Positions 19,827 through 29,630 are shown, counted from the stretch's first letter. The stretch is DNA of 64,000 nucleotides from Candidatus Woesearchaeota archaeon (GCA_018655015.1 JABIKK010000009.1:1-64000), one strand, 5' to 3'. Notes: generated from the sequence alone by a model not told the origin. Translations and numbers: made by a program.

Positions 19827-20392
19827 CTTTTTTTACTAAGATTTACATTATTTAAGTTTGCCTGACAGGAAGAACATTCTTTTATGCTTGATCCAAGTGT
19901 AATTATCGCATAGGACAAAAGAATAATGCTTAGAATTCCTAACTCTATACCTTGGAAAGGTAGAAACGCTACAACGCTTCCCAACCCGAGAACTGATAGT
20001 AAACCAATGCCACAAGGCACACATACTGGTGCAGCAACACCAATAACTGCCCCAACTGTTCCAGATTTACTTATATTGCCTTTGACTACTCCATTGGACT
20101 TAATCTTGAAAATTATCAATGAAATTGTTACCCCCAAAAGGATGCTTATTAAGATTAAGATTGCGGTTGCATGTAAAAGGCCCCCAGTAATACCTTCTTT
20201 GTATAAACCTAAAATTAAACTAAAGTATTCAGGGGGACTTGTTTTTGTTAATAATGTTAACATTAATTTGAAGTTCTTTGATAGAATACTTAATGAAAAG
20301 AATATGAATGCTATACTTATAGTTATTAAGAAATACTTTTTTCTGGAAAGTATACTCTTTACTGAAGTCCAAGCTTGATTAATTTTTTTCAT
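19823..20392 (-). CDS. Multi-TM protein with CVPC and CSSC motifs
   Basis: GVAAPVCVPCGIGLLSVLGLG in a TM context; ECSSCQ near the C-terminus. Confidence 0.6.
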   Translation of the reverse strand: MKKINQAWTSVKSILSRKKYFLITISIAFIFFSLSILSKNFKLMLTLLTKTSPPEYFSLILGLYKEGITGGLLHATAILILISILLGVTISLIIFKIKSNGVVKGNISKSGTVGAVIGVAAPVCVPCGIGLLSVLGLGSVVAFLPFQGIELGILSIILLSYAIITLGSSIKECSSCQANLNNVNLSKKR

Positions 20393-20419
20393 AAAAAAGA
20401 GAAAGGGGGATTTCTCCCC

Positions 20420-21148
20420 TTAATTTAAAGCTGCATCGATGGTTGTTTTGAACACACTAAATGGTTGCGCTCCAACAACTTTAACACCATTCACAAAGAA
20501 CGAGGGTGTTCCACTTGCACCTAACTTAGCTGCTTCTGCTGCATGTGATTGAACCTTGCTAGCCATATCTCCGTTGTCGAGACATGAATCAAATTCACCT
20601 TGGTCAAGTCCAATATTTCCAGCCAAGACTTTTAAGTTTGGTACTGCAATTCCTGCTTGGATTGCCATGTTGTCAAAGATTGCATCATGCATATCCCAGA
20701 ATCCGTCATTGCCGCCAACTTCTCCTGCACACTCTGCAGCCTCTGCAGCTTTTTGTGCATTCTGATGGAACGGTAATGGCAAGTGCTTGTATGCTAACTT
20801 AGCTTTACCTGTATCAATGTACTCTTTTTGGATTTGCCCTAATGTTTGTGTGTAGAATCTACCACAGAAAGGACATTCAAAATCAGAATATTCTATGATT
20901 GTAACTTTTGCATTCTTATCACCTTTAACATAAGCATCGCCAACATCTACATCTGCTACTGGAGATGGTGCTGAAGGAGCTGCCTGTGGTGCTGAAGGAG
21001 CTACTGCTTGAGAATCATCTGAAACAGAACCACCGTTACCACCAAAATATGTTAAAACAAAAAGAATACCGAAAACTAGTGTACCTAATTTCCATAAGGT
21101 TAATTCGTTAAATTCGATCTTAACGTTCTTACCTCTGTTTTTTTTCAT
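20420..21148 (-). CDS. DsbA-like thioredoxin-fold protein, membrane-anchored
   Basis: YSDFECPFCGRFYTQTL, cis-Pro region GTPSFFVNGVKVVGAQP, N-terminal TM. Confidence 0.9.
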   Translation of the reverse strand: MKKNRGKNVKIEFNELTLWKLGTLVFGILFVLTYFGGNGGSVSDDSQAVAPSAPQAAPSAPSPVADVDVGDAYVKGDKNAKVTIIEYSDFECPFCGRFYTQTLGQIQKEYIDTGKAKLAYKHLPLPFHQNAQKAAEAAECAGEVGGNDGFWDMHDAIFDNMAIQAGIAVPNLKVLAGNIGLDQGEFDSCLDNGDMASKVQSHAAEAAKLGASGTPSFFVNGVKVVGAQPFSVFKTTIDAALN

Positions 21149-21290
21149 GTTTATTTCTCCTATCTCTCTTGAGATTAATGTAAAATTTGTTAGTTTTTGT
21201 TTATTAATACTTATGTGTTAGAACTGTTGCCGTATATGTGGTTGTTTTTGTTAAAAAAGGATGATTTAAGTTTCTTTCCGTTCTTAGAGA

Positions 21291-21794
21291 TTAAATTGCA
21301 CTCTTTAGGTATACTGAAAGGGTTTTTCCCTTCGCTCTTCTTTCAACAATTCCTTTCTTTTCAAATCTTGAAAGAATGTCACTTAACTTAGATTTAGATA
21401 AATCTGTTCTTAATCTTAGTGTGAATTGAGTTATTCCTGGCTGATCTTTTACTGCTTTGATTACTTTTAATTCATTCTCATCTAACATTAGTTCGACTAT
21501 CTTCCATCTTTCATCGCTGGAAAGATCTTGTTTTTGTTGTTCTAGTTTTTTTAACCAGAATTCTTCTCCCCTGCTAAATATTAGTAAGTAGAATGCTAAT
21601 GAGAACATTGCGAAAATTAATCCTATTCCTAAATGTGAAGAGTTTAGTACAAATGATGCTTGAGAACACTCTTCTGTTTGGAAACACCCTTCTGAATTAG
21701 AAGAATCTTTTGTTTCTACTATGAAATTTATTAGAACTAAACCAATAATTATTGAAAATACAAGAATGGTAGCACCTAGTTTTTTTTGATTCAT
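21291..21794 (-). CDS. Two-TM membrane-anchored winged-helix regulator (same architecture as 19353..19826)
   Basis: TM - EGCFQTEECSQ loop - TM - C-terminal HTH (KSKLSDILSRFEKKGIVERRAKGKTLSVYLK). Confidence 0.75.
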   Translation of the reverse strand: MNQKKLGATILVFSIIIGLVLINFIVETKDSSNSEGCFQTEECSQASFVLNSSHLGIGLIFAMFSLAFYLLIFSRGEEFWLKKLEQQKQDLSSDERWKIVELMLDENELKVIKAVKDQPGITQFTLRLRTDLSKSKLSDILSRFEKKGIVERRAKGKTLSVYLKSAI

Positions 21795-21887
21795 CTAGTA
21801 TTTTTTGTTGTTTTTGCTATTTAAAACTAACCTTAAACAAAAATGTTTATAAATAATGGTGAATTTGACTTTTTAGAGGGGTGTACT

Positions 21888-22664
21888 GTGACATTTGTAG
21901 ATTATGTGATATTTGCTAAGGATTATTTCCTGAGTGAGATATTTCCTCGTTTTCTAGAAATGATCTTTGTTACAATTCAAAAGAAAGAAACCCTAGAGAT
22001 TTTGATCCCATTATTGATTACATTGTTTTTAATTCAGCTTTATTTTGGAAGGAATAAGGATGAACAAATTGGATGGAATACGGCCTATGCTAATTGTATT
22101 GTATTACTTTTCGTTACTGCCCACTTAGGCACTTATGTTTATGAACAGTATGGATTAGATGCATTTTACAATCTTGGAAGCACAGCTTATTACAAAACTT
22201 TGTTTGTTTTAATATTGGGACTAGTTGCATTAAGTTTGATGTTTATAGATTACTTCCATTCAATTGATGAAAGGTTCTCTTTTTTGATGAGTAGTTCTAT
22301 ATTCATAGATGTAATTTCATTTATTGGTATTGTTTTAGTTTATAGTAGTATAGAATTTGATTGGATTACACTTTACGCTTCAATTTTTATATTTTTATTA
22401 GTTATTGTATTTTTTAAGATATTGAGGGCATTAGTTCCCCCTTCTGAATCAGCTGAAAAATATTTAGAAGAAAAAGAAGAAGAAAAAGAAGAGAGACTTA
22501 GATTAGTTAGACATAATATACTTGTTAAACAAAACAGATTTAGAAGGAAGTTTGAATGGGTTATGATTGCTGATAGGAAACTCGTTAACTGGGTTAGAAG
22601 AAGAAAGAATAAACTTAAAGAAAGTTGGGAAACTATCTTCGGCAGTAAAAAAGGTTTTAATTAA
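21888..22664 (+). CDS. Multi-TM protein with charged coiled-coil tail; GTG start preferred
   Basis: ORF track starts at 21843, but SD-like GAGGGGTG precedes an in-frame GTG at 21888 and TATA-like TTTATAAATA covers the 21843 start. Confidence 0.65.
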   Translation: MTFVDYVIFAKDYFLSEIFPRFLEMIFVTIQKKETLEILIPLLITLFLIQLYFGRNKDEQIGWNTAYANCIVLLFVTAHLGTYVYEQYGLDAFYNLGSTAYYKTLFVLILGLVALSLMFIDYFHSIDERFSFLMSSSIFIDVISFIGIVLVYSSIEFDWITLYASIFIFLLVIVFFKILRALVPPSESAEKYLEEKEEEKEERLRLVRHNILVKQNRFRRKFEWVMIADRKLVNWVRRRKNKLKESWETIFGSKKGFN

Positions 22665-24539
22665 TTATTCTAATGGTACTTCGGACCAGAGAGTCCAATC
22701 ATCTTTTGATGGAGCATAACTTCCTACAATAAAGCTTGGTGACTGTGTTCTTCCGAAGTAAGAGCCGGCTACATCTGTCCAAGTTTTAGAAGTTCCATCA
22801 ACTCTGTAAATTGGTGATCTTCCCGCCATTAATGCTGAGGACCATGCTCTGTGTAATTGTTTTTCTCTTTGCCCTCCTGGCTCTGCGATCATCTTTCCTT
22901 TGTAATCTTCTTCCTTTAGTATCTTGAAGAATTCTTGAATTGGAGTGTTACCTTCACCGATTTCAATGTGTTCGTCATGGTAACCAAAATTATCCGATAA
23001 GTGAACATGGCCAATTATTTTATCTTTTACTAATCCCCTAACGTTTTTATCCATCCATTTTGCAAAGCCTTTATCTTTGTCTTCGCCAGGCTTAGCCTTG
23101 TAGTATTTCTTCCACATGTTTAAGTGACCGATATCAAATGTCCCTTTGATGTGTTCTTCTGCAATTTTTGCAGCTTGGTGATTGCTTAAACTTGTATTTT
23201 GCCTTTGAAGATATTCCTGCATCCTATCTCTAGATTTAGAAATTACTTTTCTGTATTCTTTTGGATGTGAACCATACATTTCAACTGCCCAATTTTCTGG
23301 GGCAACGTATAAAGGTTTTTTTAATTTCTTTTTCTTTTCAATTTCAAACGCATTCATTGCGGCTTGTGCAATTGTATCTGCTTCTTTATCAACACCATAA
23401 TTGCTAATTTCTTCATATGCGGCAATATCTTCTTCTTCTTTTTCAATCTGCCTTGTGTATCCGATTACACCTGTTTCAAATATTTTCTTTTGTTGTTTGT
23501 AATATTCTACCTTTTCCTTAAGAAATTTTTCTGGATTTTCATTCATATCCTTCATTTCCTCTAAAGAAATTGCTTCTCCCCTTCTTGCTGATTCGGCTTG
23601 ACCCTGTTTTAATATATCATGAATCATTGATTGTGAGGCTTTACCATCCTTTGCTTCTTGGAATTCTTTTAACATCTTGCCATATTCTTTTTCTCTTTTG
23701 CCTAATCTTTTTGTAGAATCCATATATTCTTCTCTTCTTGCATAGGATTCTTCGCTTTGGGGTTTCTTTATTTCACTGAAGAAAAAGTTAAAGTGATTTT
23801 TGTATTTCTTTTGATCTTTATCTGTTAATTTCTTGAATTCATCTTCCATATCATCAATCGTTTTTGCTTCAACTTTGTAGTATCTCTCATCATCATCCAA
23901 TTCATATTCTCCTGTTCTCTTTCCCTTGTCATCTAGAACTGGAACTGGGAGAAATACGCTGTCTTCTCTACTAATTTGTTGTATTCTTCCTGTTTTTTTA
24001 TCAACGAAAAATAATGGTGCTTTTTGTTTTTCTTCTTTGTAACTTTCAAATTCTCCTTCTTTAGCTCCCTCTTTTACACCAGCATCATAAACAGGTCTTT
24101 GGAATCCATCTATATGAAATACAACAGGTCCACCACCTGCGACATCTGCTGCAAACTCTGAAGTTCTAGACATTTCATCAATTGCTTTTTGTCTTGCTTC
24201 GTCTGAAAAGTTTTGTCCTGTAAAACCTGAGAAAGATCCTCCGCCACCACCCATATTTGGCGTTGCGTGAATTGTAACATCTACTTCGTTAACTCTTGCC
24301 AACTCCTTCATTTCTTGTCTTTCGGTTTTAGTCCATGCTTCGGGAGATCCTTTTTGTTGACTTTTTCCTGGAGAATTAAAGAAGGTTAGCTCCATGTCGT
24401 TGGTTCCCATAAAAATTCCCGCTTTTAAATTCTTTAATGGGTCTCCGCCTAGAGAGTAACCTAGTTGAGAAGGATTTAGTTTAACTGTTTCCCTCTCTTT
24501 CTTGTTTAGTGAATTCCAATAATCTGTGTTGAAAATCAT
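22665..24539 (-). CDS. Xylose isomerase-like TIM barrel/AP endonuclease family 2 protein with large insertion
   Basis: GHVHLSDNFGYHDEHIEIGEGNTPIQEFFKIL...MIAEPGG motif; VTIHATPNMGG. Confidence 0.7.
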   Translation of the reverse strand: MIFNTDYWNSLNKKERETVKLNPSQLGYSLGGDPLKNLKAGIFMGTNDMELTFFNSPGKSQQKGSPEAWTKTERQEMKELARVNEVDVTIHATPNMGGGGGSFSGFTGQNFSDEARQKAIDEMSRTSEFAADVAGGGPVVFHIDGFQRPVYDAGVKEGAKEGEFESYKEEKQKAPLFFVDKKTGRIQQISREDSVFLPVPVLDDKGKRTGEYELDDDERYYKVEAKTIDDMEDEFKKLTDKDQKKYKNHFNFFFSEIKKPQSEESYARREEYMDSTKRLGKREKEYGKMLKEFQEAKDGKASQSMIHDILKQGQAESARRGEAISLEEMKDMNENPEKFLKEKVEYYKQQKKIFETGVIGYTRQIEKEEEDIAAYEEISNYGVDKEADTIAQAAMNAFEIEKKKKLKKPLYVAPENWAVEMYGSHPKEYRKVISKSRDRMQEYLQRQNTSLSNHQAAKIAEEHIKGTFDIGHLNMWKKYYKAKPGEDKDKGFAKWMDKNVRGLVKDKIIGHVHLSDNFGYHDEHIEIGEGNTPIQEFFKILKEEDYKGKMIAEPGGQREKQLHRAWSSALMAGRSPIYRVDGTSKTWTDVAGSYFGRTQSPSFIVGSYAPSKDDWTLWSEVPLE

Positions 24540-24576
24540 GTGATTATTATAATTTTAAAACTAATAATTGTTTTGG

Positions 24577-26031
24577 TTACTCTGTTAGGAGTTTGTTTTG
24601 TTTTTTGAATATGTAATAAGCTAAGTAAGAGTCAACTTCTGCCATTTTTTTAGCTGCGCCCTTTTCTGATTCGTTTACTTTTTTACCTTTAAAAGTAAGA
24701 TCGACACCGGATATTTCCTTGAAGAAATCTCCTAGGGCTACAAACGGTTCTAGGAAGCCCTTTCTCAAATTCATTCTTTCTTTCTTTTCTTTAGGTTTCT
24801 TCTTTTTATGGATTTCAAAGGCACCACCAGCTTTTTCTAAGTAGTATGACAACTCTTCTCTTAGTGCTTCTATTGATGAGTCTACCACTGAAAGTAATTC
24901 AAGATCTGATTCATATAATTGTTTTTGATACTCTTCGAGTTGGTCTTTGCTAAGAGCAATTCCATCAATTAATATTTCTGTCTGGCCTCTGTGGATTGCC
25001 CCTTTTTGGTAATCTGATTGGAAGGACATATCTGGCATTGCTACAAAGTTAACTCTAACTCTTGTTATAGGGAAAAAATCTTTGAAATCCTTAGTTATTT
25101 TTCCTCTTGGAGTTGATTTTTCATATTTGCTTCTTACTGCTAAGAATTCTATTTCAACCTTTGAAGTCTCAAATGCTGCAAGGACATCTTTGTCAGTTGC
25201 AATACCATCTGTTTTCATCTGAAGACGTTTAATATTTTTTAAGTAAGGCCTTAACCAGTTTAGGTATAATCTAATTACTGAATAATGTTGTCTTAAGTAT
25301 CCTAGTTTGAATTTTTGTCCAACTAAAAGTTCTTTGTAGGTTTTCTTTCTCCAAATTAAATATTGTTTTAATTTTCTTCCTAAAACCTCTCTTACTTTTT
25401 TATTTATTCCATGTGAATCTTTTAGTTTTTTTACTTCTCTTTCTACATCTGAATCTGTTTTTGGATGTATTGTGAAGAATAAATCTGCTAAAGCTGCAAA
25501 TCCAACCTCTGAGGTTAAACCTAAAACTGAAGTTACATTTTTTATTCCACCTTCAACTTGATCAATCCAAACTGATTTTAAGTGCACTTCCGAACTGGTT
25601 CCACCTTTGTTTGCGTCTTCATAGAATTCTAATCGTTCTTCCATTATTCTTAAATCTCTAAGTAATTGGAACATTGCTTTTATCATTCCACCAACACTTT
25701 GCATTATTTGTTGGAACTTATCGATCTGTGCACCCTTTCTTTGTTCAACCGCACCCCAGTATGATGAAGTTTCTCCTGCAGTGTAGATATCTTTTGTTTT
25801 GATTATTTTCCCCTCTGGTTCAACTAATCCTCTTCCGAAAGGTATCGGATCTGTTAAAGCTCTTAGGACAGAAAAGTACTTTGCTTCTACACCTGTTTGT
25901 GCAGAGTCCATAACAATTCGATATTTAGCCTTTCCACCGAACTTGCCTTTTACAAGATTTTCAGTTGCAAACAAATCTTCTTCCTCTTCTGTTTCTTCTT
26001 CCTGTTTTTCCTCTTCTTTTAATTCTGGCAT
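24577..26031 (-). CDS. Hypothetical protein, 484 aa
   Basis: Long ORF with acidic N-terminus; no recognised family. Confidence 0.7.
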   Translation of the reverse strand: MPELKEEEKQEEETEEEEDLFATENLVKGKFGGKAKYRIVMDSAQTGVEAKYFSVLRALTDPIPFGRGLVEPEGKIIKTKDIYTAGETSSYWGAVEQRKGAQIDKFQQIMQSVGGMIKAMFQLLRDLRIMEERLEFYEDANKGGTSSEVHLKSVWIDQVEGGIKNVTSVLGLTSEVGFAALADLFFTIHPKTDSDVEREVKKLKDSHGINKKVREVLGRKLKQYLIWRKKTYKELLVGQKFKLGYLRQHYSVIRLYLNWLRPYLKNIKRLQMKTDGIATDKDVLAAFETSKVEIEFLAVRSKYEKSTPRGKITKDFKDFFPITRVRVNFVAMPDMSFQSDYQKGAIHRGQTEILIDGIALSKDQLEEYQKQLYESDLELLSVVDSSIEALREELSYYLEKAGGAFEIHKKKKPKEKKERMNLRKGFLEPFVALGDFFKEISGVDLTFKGKKVNESEKGAAKKMAEVDSYLAYYIFKKQNKLLTE

Positions 26032-26110
26032 AAAAATTTTCCTTCAATGGTTGTTACAAAAATCTTTTATATACTGAAACTTATAAATGTTGTCGTAAAG
26101 AGGTGTTAAA

Positions 26111-26491
26111 ATGGGGATATTTGGTAAATTATTTGGTCGAGGCCATGATGAAGTTAGTTCTGAATTACCTATGCTACCCGAAGGTGATCCTTGGGCTGCT
26201 GAACAAGGTTCTTGGGATAATCCAGGTTTAGCTGCAGAATCTAATCCTAACTTAGGACAAAATAATCCAAATTTGGGACAGAATTGGGGTTCGAGAGCAA
26301 ATGAAATGGAAAAGTATGATGTTCCTGATATGAATCCTCAGGTTAGTGGTGAAAGATTTTCTGGGAGTATTTCTCCTAAAGATATTCAATTAATAATGAG
26401 TAAGTTAGATTTGATTAGTAGCAGACTTGATAATTTAAGTAGAAGGCTGGAAGCATCTGAAATGGGAAAAAGAGAGAAAAATCTTTGGTAG
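26111..26491 (+). CDS. Hypothetical protein with Asn/Pro-rich linker and C-terminal helix
   Basis: NPNLGQNNPNLGQN repeat; AGAGGTG SD. Confidence 0.6.
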   Translation: MGIFGKLFGRGHDEVSSELPMLPEGDPWAAEQGSWDNPGLAAESNPNLGQNNPNLGQNWGSRANEMEKYDVPDMNPQVSGERFSGSISPKDIQLIMSKLDLISSRLDNLSRRLEASEMGKREKNLW

Positions 26492-26875
26492 TTATTTCTT
26501 TTTGAGGATTATTAAGAATATTGCAAGTACTATTGCAATGTCCGCTATATTGAATAAAGGGTAGTTGAATAGTTTGATGTCTATGAAGTCTATTACATGT
26601 CCTCGGAATATTCTGTCGAATAAATTTCCTAAAACACCTCCAAGTAGAATGGATAATGCTAGTGGGTGTGATAAGAAGTATCTGTTGATGTAGAATATTA
26701 CAACAAATGAAAAGATTATTAATAAAAAATTAGATCCTTGTAATAAGCCCCAGGCCGCACCAGTGTTGGTTATGTAATTATTATTGCTTATGAATGATAA
26801 TTTTAGTAATTGATCTACTAGTAAAATTATTAATGCTAAGATATAACCTTGTTTCTTCTTAGTGATGTGAATCAT
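26492..26875 (-). CDS. lspA: Lipoprotein signal peptidase (signal peptidase II)-like
   Basis: DQLLK...NTGAAWGLL...GGVLGNLFDRIFRGHVIDFID...FNIADIAIVLA: LspA conserved boxes including catalytic Asp pair. Confidence 0.9.
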   Translation of the reverse strand: MIHITKKKQGYILALIILLVDQLLKLSFISNNNYITNTGAAWGLLQGSNFLLIIFSFVVIFYINRYFLSHPLALSILLGGVLGNLFDRIFRGHVIDFIDIKLFNYPLFNIADIAIVLAIFLIILKKK

Positions 26876-26876
26876 T

Positions 26877-27377
26877 CTAGAATTTATGCATGCTTAAGTA
26901 ACTCTTGATTTCATCCATTAGTAAATGTAGTTCTTCATACAAATGTCCCTCGTAATCTTCCATTTTGTGTCTAATTACAAATTTTTCATATAAGTTTCTT
27001 CCCGTTTCACCCACTGATTTTGCCATCTTTCCACTTGGATCTTTTTCAAAATATGCAGTTAATCTCATCTCAATTGTTCCCTTGTCAGTTTTTATTTTTA
27101 ATCCGTCTCTTTCTATTTCTACTTTTTTCATTCCGATTAAGAAGAAGTTTAGATCTATTACAAACTTAGCATAATTATCGACCATCTTCGAGCTTGTCCA
27201 ATAAATCTTTAGATTATCTGCACCACCCATATCATACTTTTCATAGCCTTTTTCAGAGAAATCATAATCCATTACTTCAAACCATGAGAAAAGACGTTTG
27301 TAGAACTCTCCAAAGTCAAATAAAGAAACCTGTTTAATCTTTAGATTCTCACAGAGATAAATTTTAGCACCACCCAT
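26877..27377 (-). CDS. Hypothetical protein (start corrected to MGGAK)
   Basis: ORF track extends to 27662, but the first 95 codons overlap the divergent gene at 27472 and look non-coding; ATG at 27377. Confidence 0.65.
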   Translation of the reverse strand: MGGAKIYLCENLKIKQVSLFDFGEFYKRLFSWFEVMDYDFSEKGYEKYDMGGADNLKIYWTSSKMVDNYAKFVIDLNFFLIGMKKVEIERDGLKIKTDKGTIEMRLTAYFEKDPSGKMAKSVGETGRNLYEKFVIRHKMEDYEGHLYEELHLLMDEIKSYLSMHKF

Positions 27378-27471
27378 CTTGTAGAAATTGTTGGTTGGTT
27401 GATATATATAGGTTTTGGAAGTATTTTGAATAAGAATTAATCTTAAATAATGTGAAAATTTTATTTTAATT

Positions 27472-28089
27472 ATGTCAGAAGACGTTGCTACTTTGGATTT
27501 ATATTTTGGGCGTTTTAGTAATAGGGGTGTTGGAGAAGGCGATTTTGGAGATCCAAACACATGGAAAAAGGGTCTTAGTGAAGCTTCAGTTAAATATGAA
27601 GGTAAAAGACGTCTTAAAGCAATGAGCAGAGTTTGGGAAGGATTAGAGTGGAGCTTATACAATGAACAGTTGGCACAGCCGCAAGACCATTCTCTCGATT
27701 TAAGTATCCTTGGAGGCCCTATTAAACGTTTGGTTACAGGTGAAAAAAGTGCTAGAGAATTTATTGCCCATGCTAGAGATAATTCATTTAAAACCTCAGA
27801 TATAATAGTCTTAGATCATTGTATGCACGGATCCCTGTATTTCAAAAGAGGGATTAAATTTCCAGAAGTTACATCTGATAATGTGGGAGAGTTGCTTAAT
27901 GTTTTAAGCGAATTTGAAGTTGAGATTGCTGACTGGTATTCAGGTTTCACCCTACCAGTGCCGCCAAAAGTATTAGAAATTCAAAGAAATGCTACTCTGA
28001 ATCGTGATAATCCAAATTTTGAAATTAGTGATGAGGATCTTCGATCTCTAAGAAAAGAAACTCTTAAACTTGCCTTAGAATATCGCTAA
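27472..28089 (+). CDS. Hypothetical protein
   Basis: Complete ORF, stop overlaps the convergent cca stop. Confidence 0.6.
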   Translation: MSEDVATLDLYFGRFSNRGVGEGDFGDPNTWKKGLSEASVKYEGKRRLKAMSRVWEGLEWSLYNEQLAQPQDHSLDLSILGGPIKRLVTGEKSAREFIAHARDNSFKTSDIIVLDHCMHGSLYFKRGIKFPEVTSDNVGELLNVLSEFEVEIADWYSGFTLPVPPKVLEIQRNATLNRDNPNFEISDEDLRSLRKETLKLALEYR

Positions 28090-29327
28090 TTTAGAAGTAC
28101 AATGCTCTTTACTCTAGAGGTTACTTCTTCCATTTGAAGTAGGTCTTTGATATGGTTGCGGATATCGTTTGTTTTTCTCTTTTTTATTACATAATACTTC
28201 TTTAGTTTTCTATCTGTTTTAATTGGAGATTTATTTGATTTTTTGAATTGAATTAGGGCTTTTTTGTTGTCTGTTGGAGGACCATAGTGTTTGTAATCTA
28301 TAGGTATTTTGTTTTTCTTAGTTACTATGTAATAAGTTGTTAATATTTCATTGTAGTCGAAGATTGAGTCTATTACCTCATACTCATTGGAATGTTTGTT
28401 TATGAATTCAAATGCCTTTAATGCTTTAGCTCCAGATACATCTCTTTTTCCTTTAACTGGTTGAACTTCAATAATAGTTAGCTTGCCTTTTTTCTTTAAT
28501 TTGTTAATGTTAATTGGTTGTTCTTCAAATAATGCTTCTGAAGGAGATTTTAAGAATCTCTTTGAGGATTTTATTATGTTGTTATATTGTTCTCTGCTCA
28601 ATGCTGCAGCTGTGTTTCTATCTGGTTGAACGGGATCTATTACTATTAATGGTGAAAGTTTTTTGGCCCAGTTTAATTTTTCTGCATCTTTTATTTTTCC
28701 AATAGTAGTTGTTGATTTCCACTTTGAAGCATTTTCTATGAATTTTTGGAATGATCCGTACTTTGAAACAAGTATTTCTAAGACATACCCTGATGTTCCC
28801 TTAATGTAGGATTCAGCACCATAGAATTTATTTGCTTTAGCAAATACTTTTGCAAGTCTTATTTCATTTGCAAGTTTTGGTTTCTTCTTTGTTTGTGCGT
28901 TAACATATTTTACATGATGGAATGAAAAGTCTGTAATGTTCTTTGCTTGTTTTGCATTTGTTATTGCTAGAATTGGAACTATTTCTATAGTGTTTCCTTG
29001 AAAGTTTATTTGGAAATAATCTCTTGATCCGTGTACTCTGGATATTCTTGGAAATGATTTCTTAAGATGTTTATGTAGAATGTTTGAGAGTTCATCTGAT
29101 TTTTTTGAGTATATGCTGTGATTAAATTTAACATAAATATCAATATCGTGTGTGTTTTTTAGCCAAGTGTTTTTTGCTCCTGAACCGCCCACTACTGCTT
29201 TGGCGTTAGGTATTTTTATTTTTGAAAGTATTTGTTTTTGTATTTCTTTAAGTCTTGAAATATCTTTTTTTGTTGGAGATACATCTAATAGAATGTTATT
29301 TAATACCTCTTTGTGTTTTTTAGTCAT
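28086..29327 (-). CDS. cca: Archaeal (class I) CCA-adding tRNA nucleotidyltransferase
   Basis: VVGGSGAKNTWLKNTHDIDIYVKF plus archaeal CCA enzyme middle region. Confidence 0.9.
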   Translation of the reverse strand: MTKKHKEVLNNILLDVSPTKKDISRLKEIQKQILSKIKIPNAKAVVGGSGAKNTWLKNTHDIDIYVKFNHSIYSKKSDELSNILHKHLKKSFPRISRVHGSRDYFQINFQGNTIEIVPILAITNAKQAKNITDFSFHHVKYVNAQTKKKPKLANEIRLAKVFAKANKFYGAESYIKGTSGYVLEILVSKYGSFQKFIENASKWKSTTTIGKIKDAEKLNWAKKLSPLIVIDPVQPDRNTAAALSREQYNNIIKSSKRFLKSPSEALFEEQPININKLKKKGKLTIIEVQPVKGKRDVSGAKALKAFEFINKHSNEYEVIDSIFDYNEILTTYYIVTKKNKIPIDYKHYGPPTDNKKALIQFKKSNKSPIKTDRKLKKYYVIKKRKTNDIRNHIKDLLQMEEVTSRVKSIVLLN

Positions 29328-29378
29328 GGGTTGATTGGGGTGCGAATCTATTTATAAATTGTTATTTCGGAAGAGATC

Positions 29379-29630
29379 TTAATTCTTATAAATATTTCTT
29401 CTGTGACCTATAATTGTTACTTGGATAGTCATTTCATTACTATTTATCTCTGCAATTACCCTATAATCTCCAACCCTTAATTTGTAATCTTCTCTTTTGG
29501 ACAGTCTTTCAAAGAAATGTAATGGGTGCCCCTTGGTAGACATTATTTTGTTCCAAATTCTTCTTGATAAGGAGTATTCAAGTTTTTCTAAAAAATCTAA
29601 TGCTTTAGTATCAAAGATAATGTTATACAT
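29379..29630 (-). CDS. relE: RelE-family toxin
   Basis: ALDFLEKLEYSLSRRIWNKI...LRVGDYRVIAEI...TIIGHRRNIYKN. Confidence 0.85.
   Translation of the reverse strand: MYNIIFDTKALDFLEKLEYSLSRRIWNKIMSTKGHPLHFFERLSKREDYKLRVGDYRVIAEINSNEMTIQVTIIGHRRNIYKN

Noticed and set aside
22470-22500. GAAGAA-type repeat tract
   Set aside because: It is codon-level repetition encoding a charged coiled coil (EEKEEEKEE), not a DNA repeat element.
26245-26285. Short tandem repeat (NPNLGQN twice)
   Set aside because: Two-copy in-frame coding repeat in a linker; not a CRISPR or mobile repeat.
27378-27662. N-terminal extension of the 26877..27662 ORF
   Set aside because: It overlaps the divergent gene at 27472 and its promoter; the internal ATG at 27377 is a better start.
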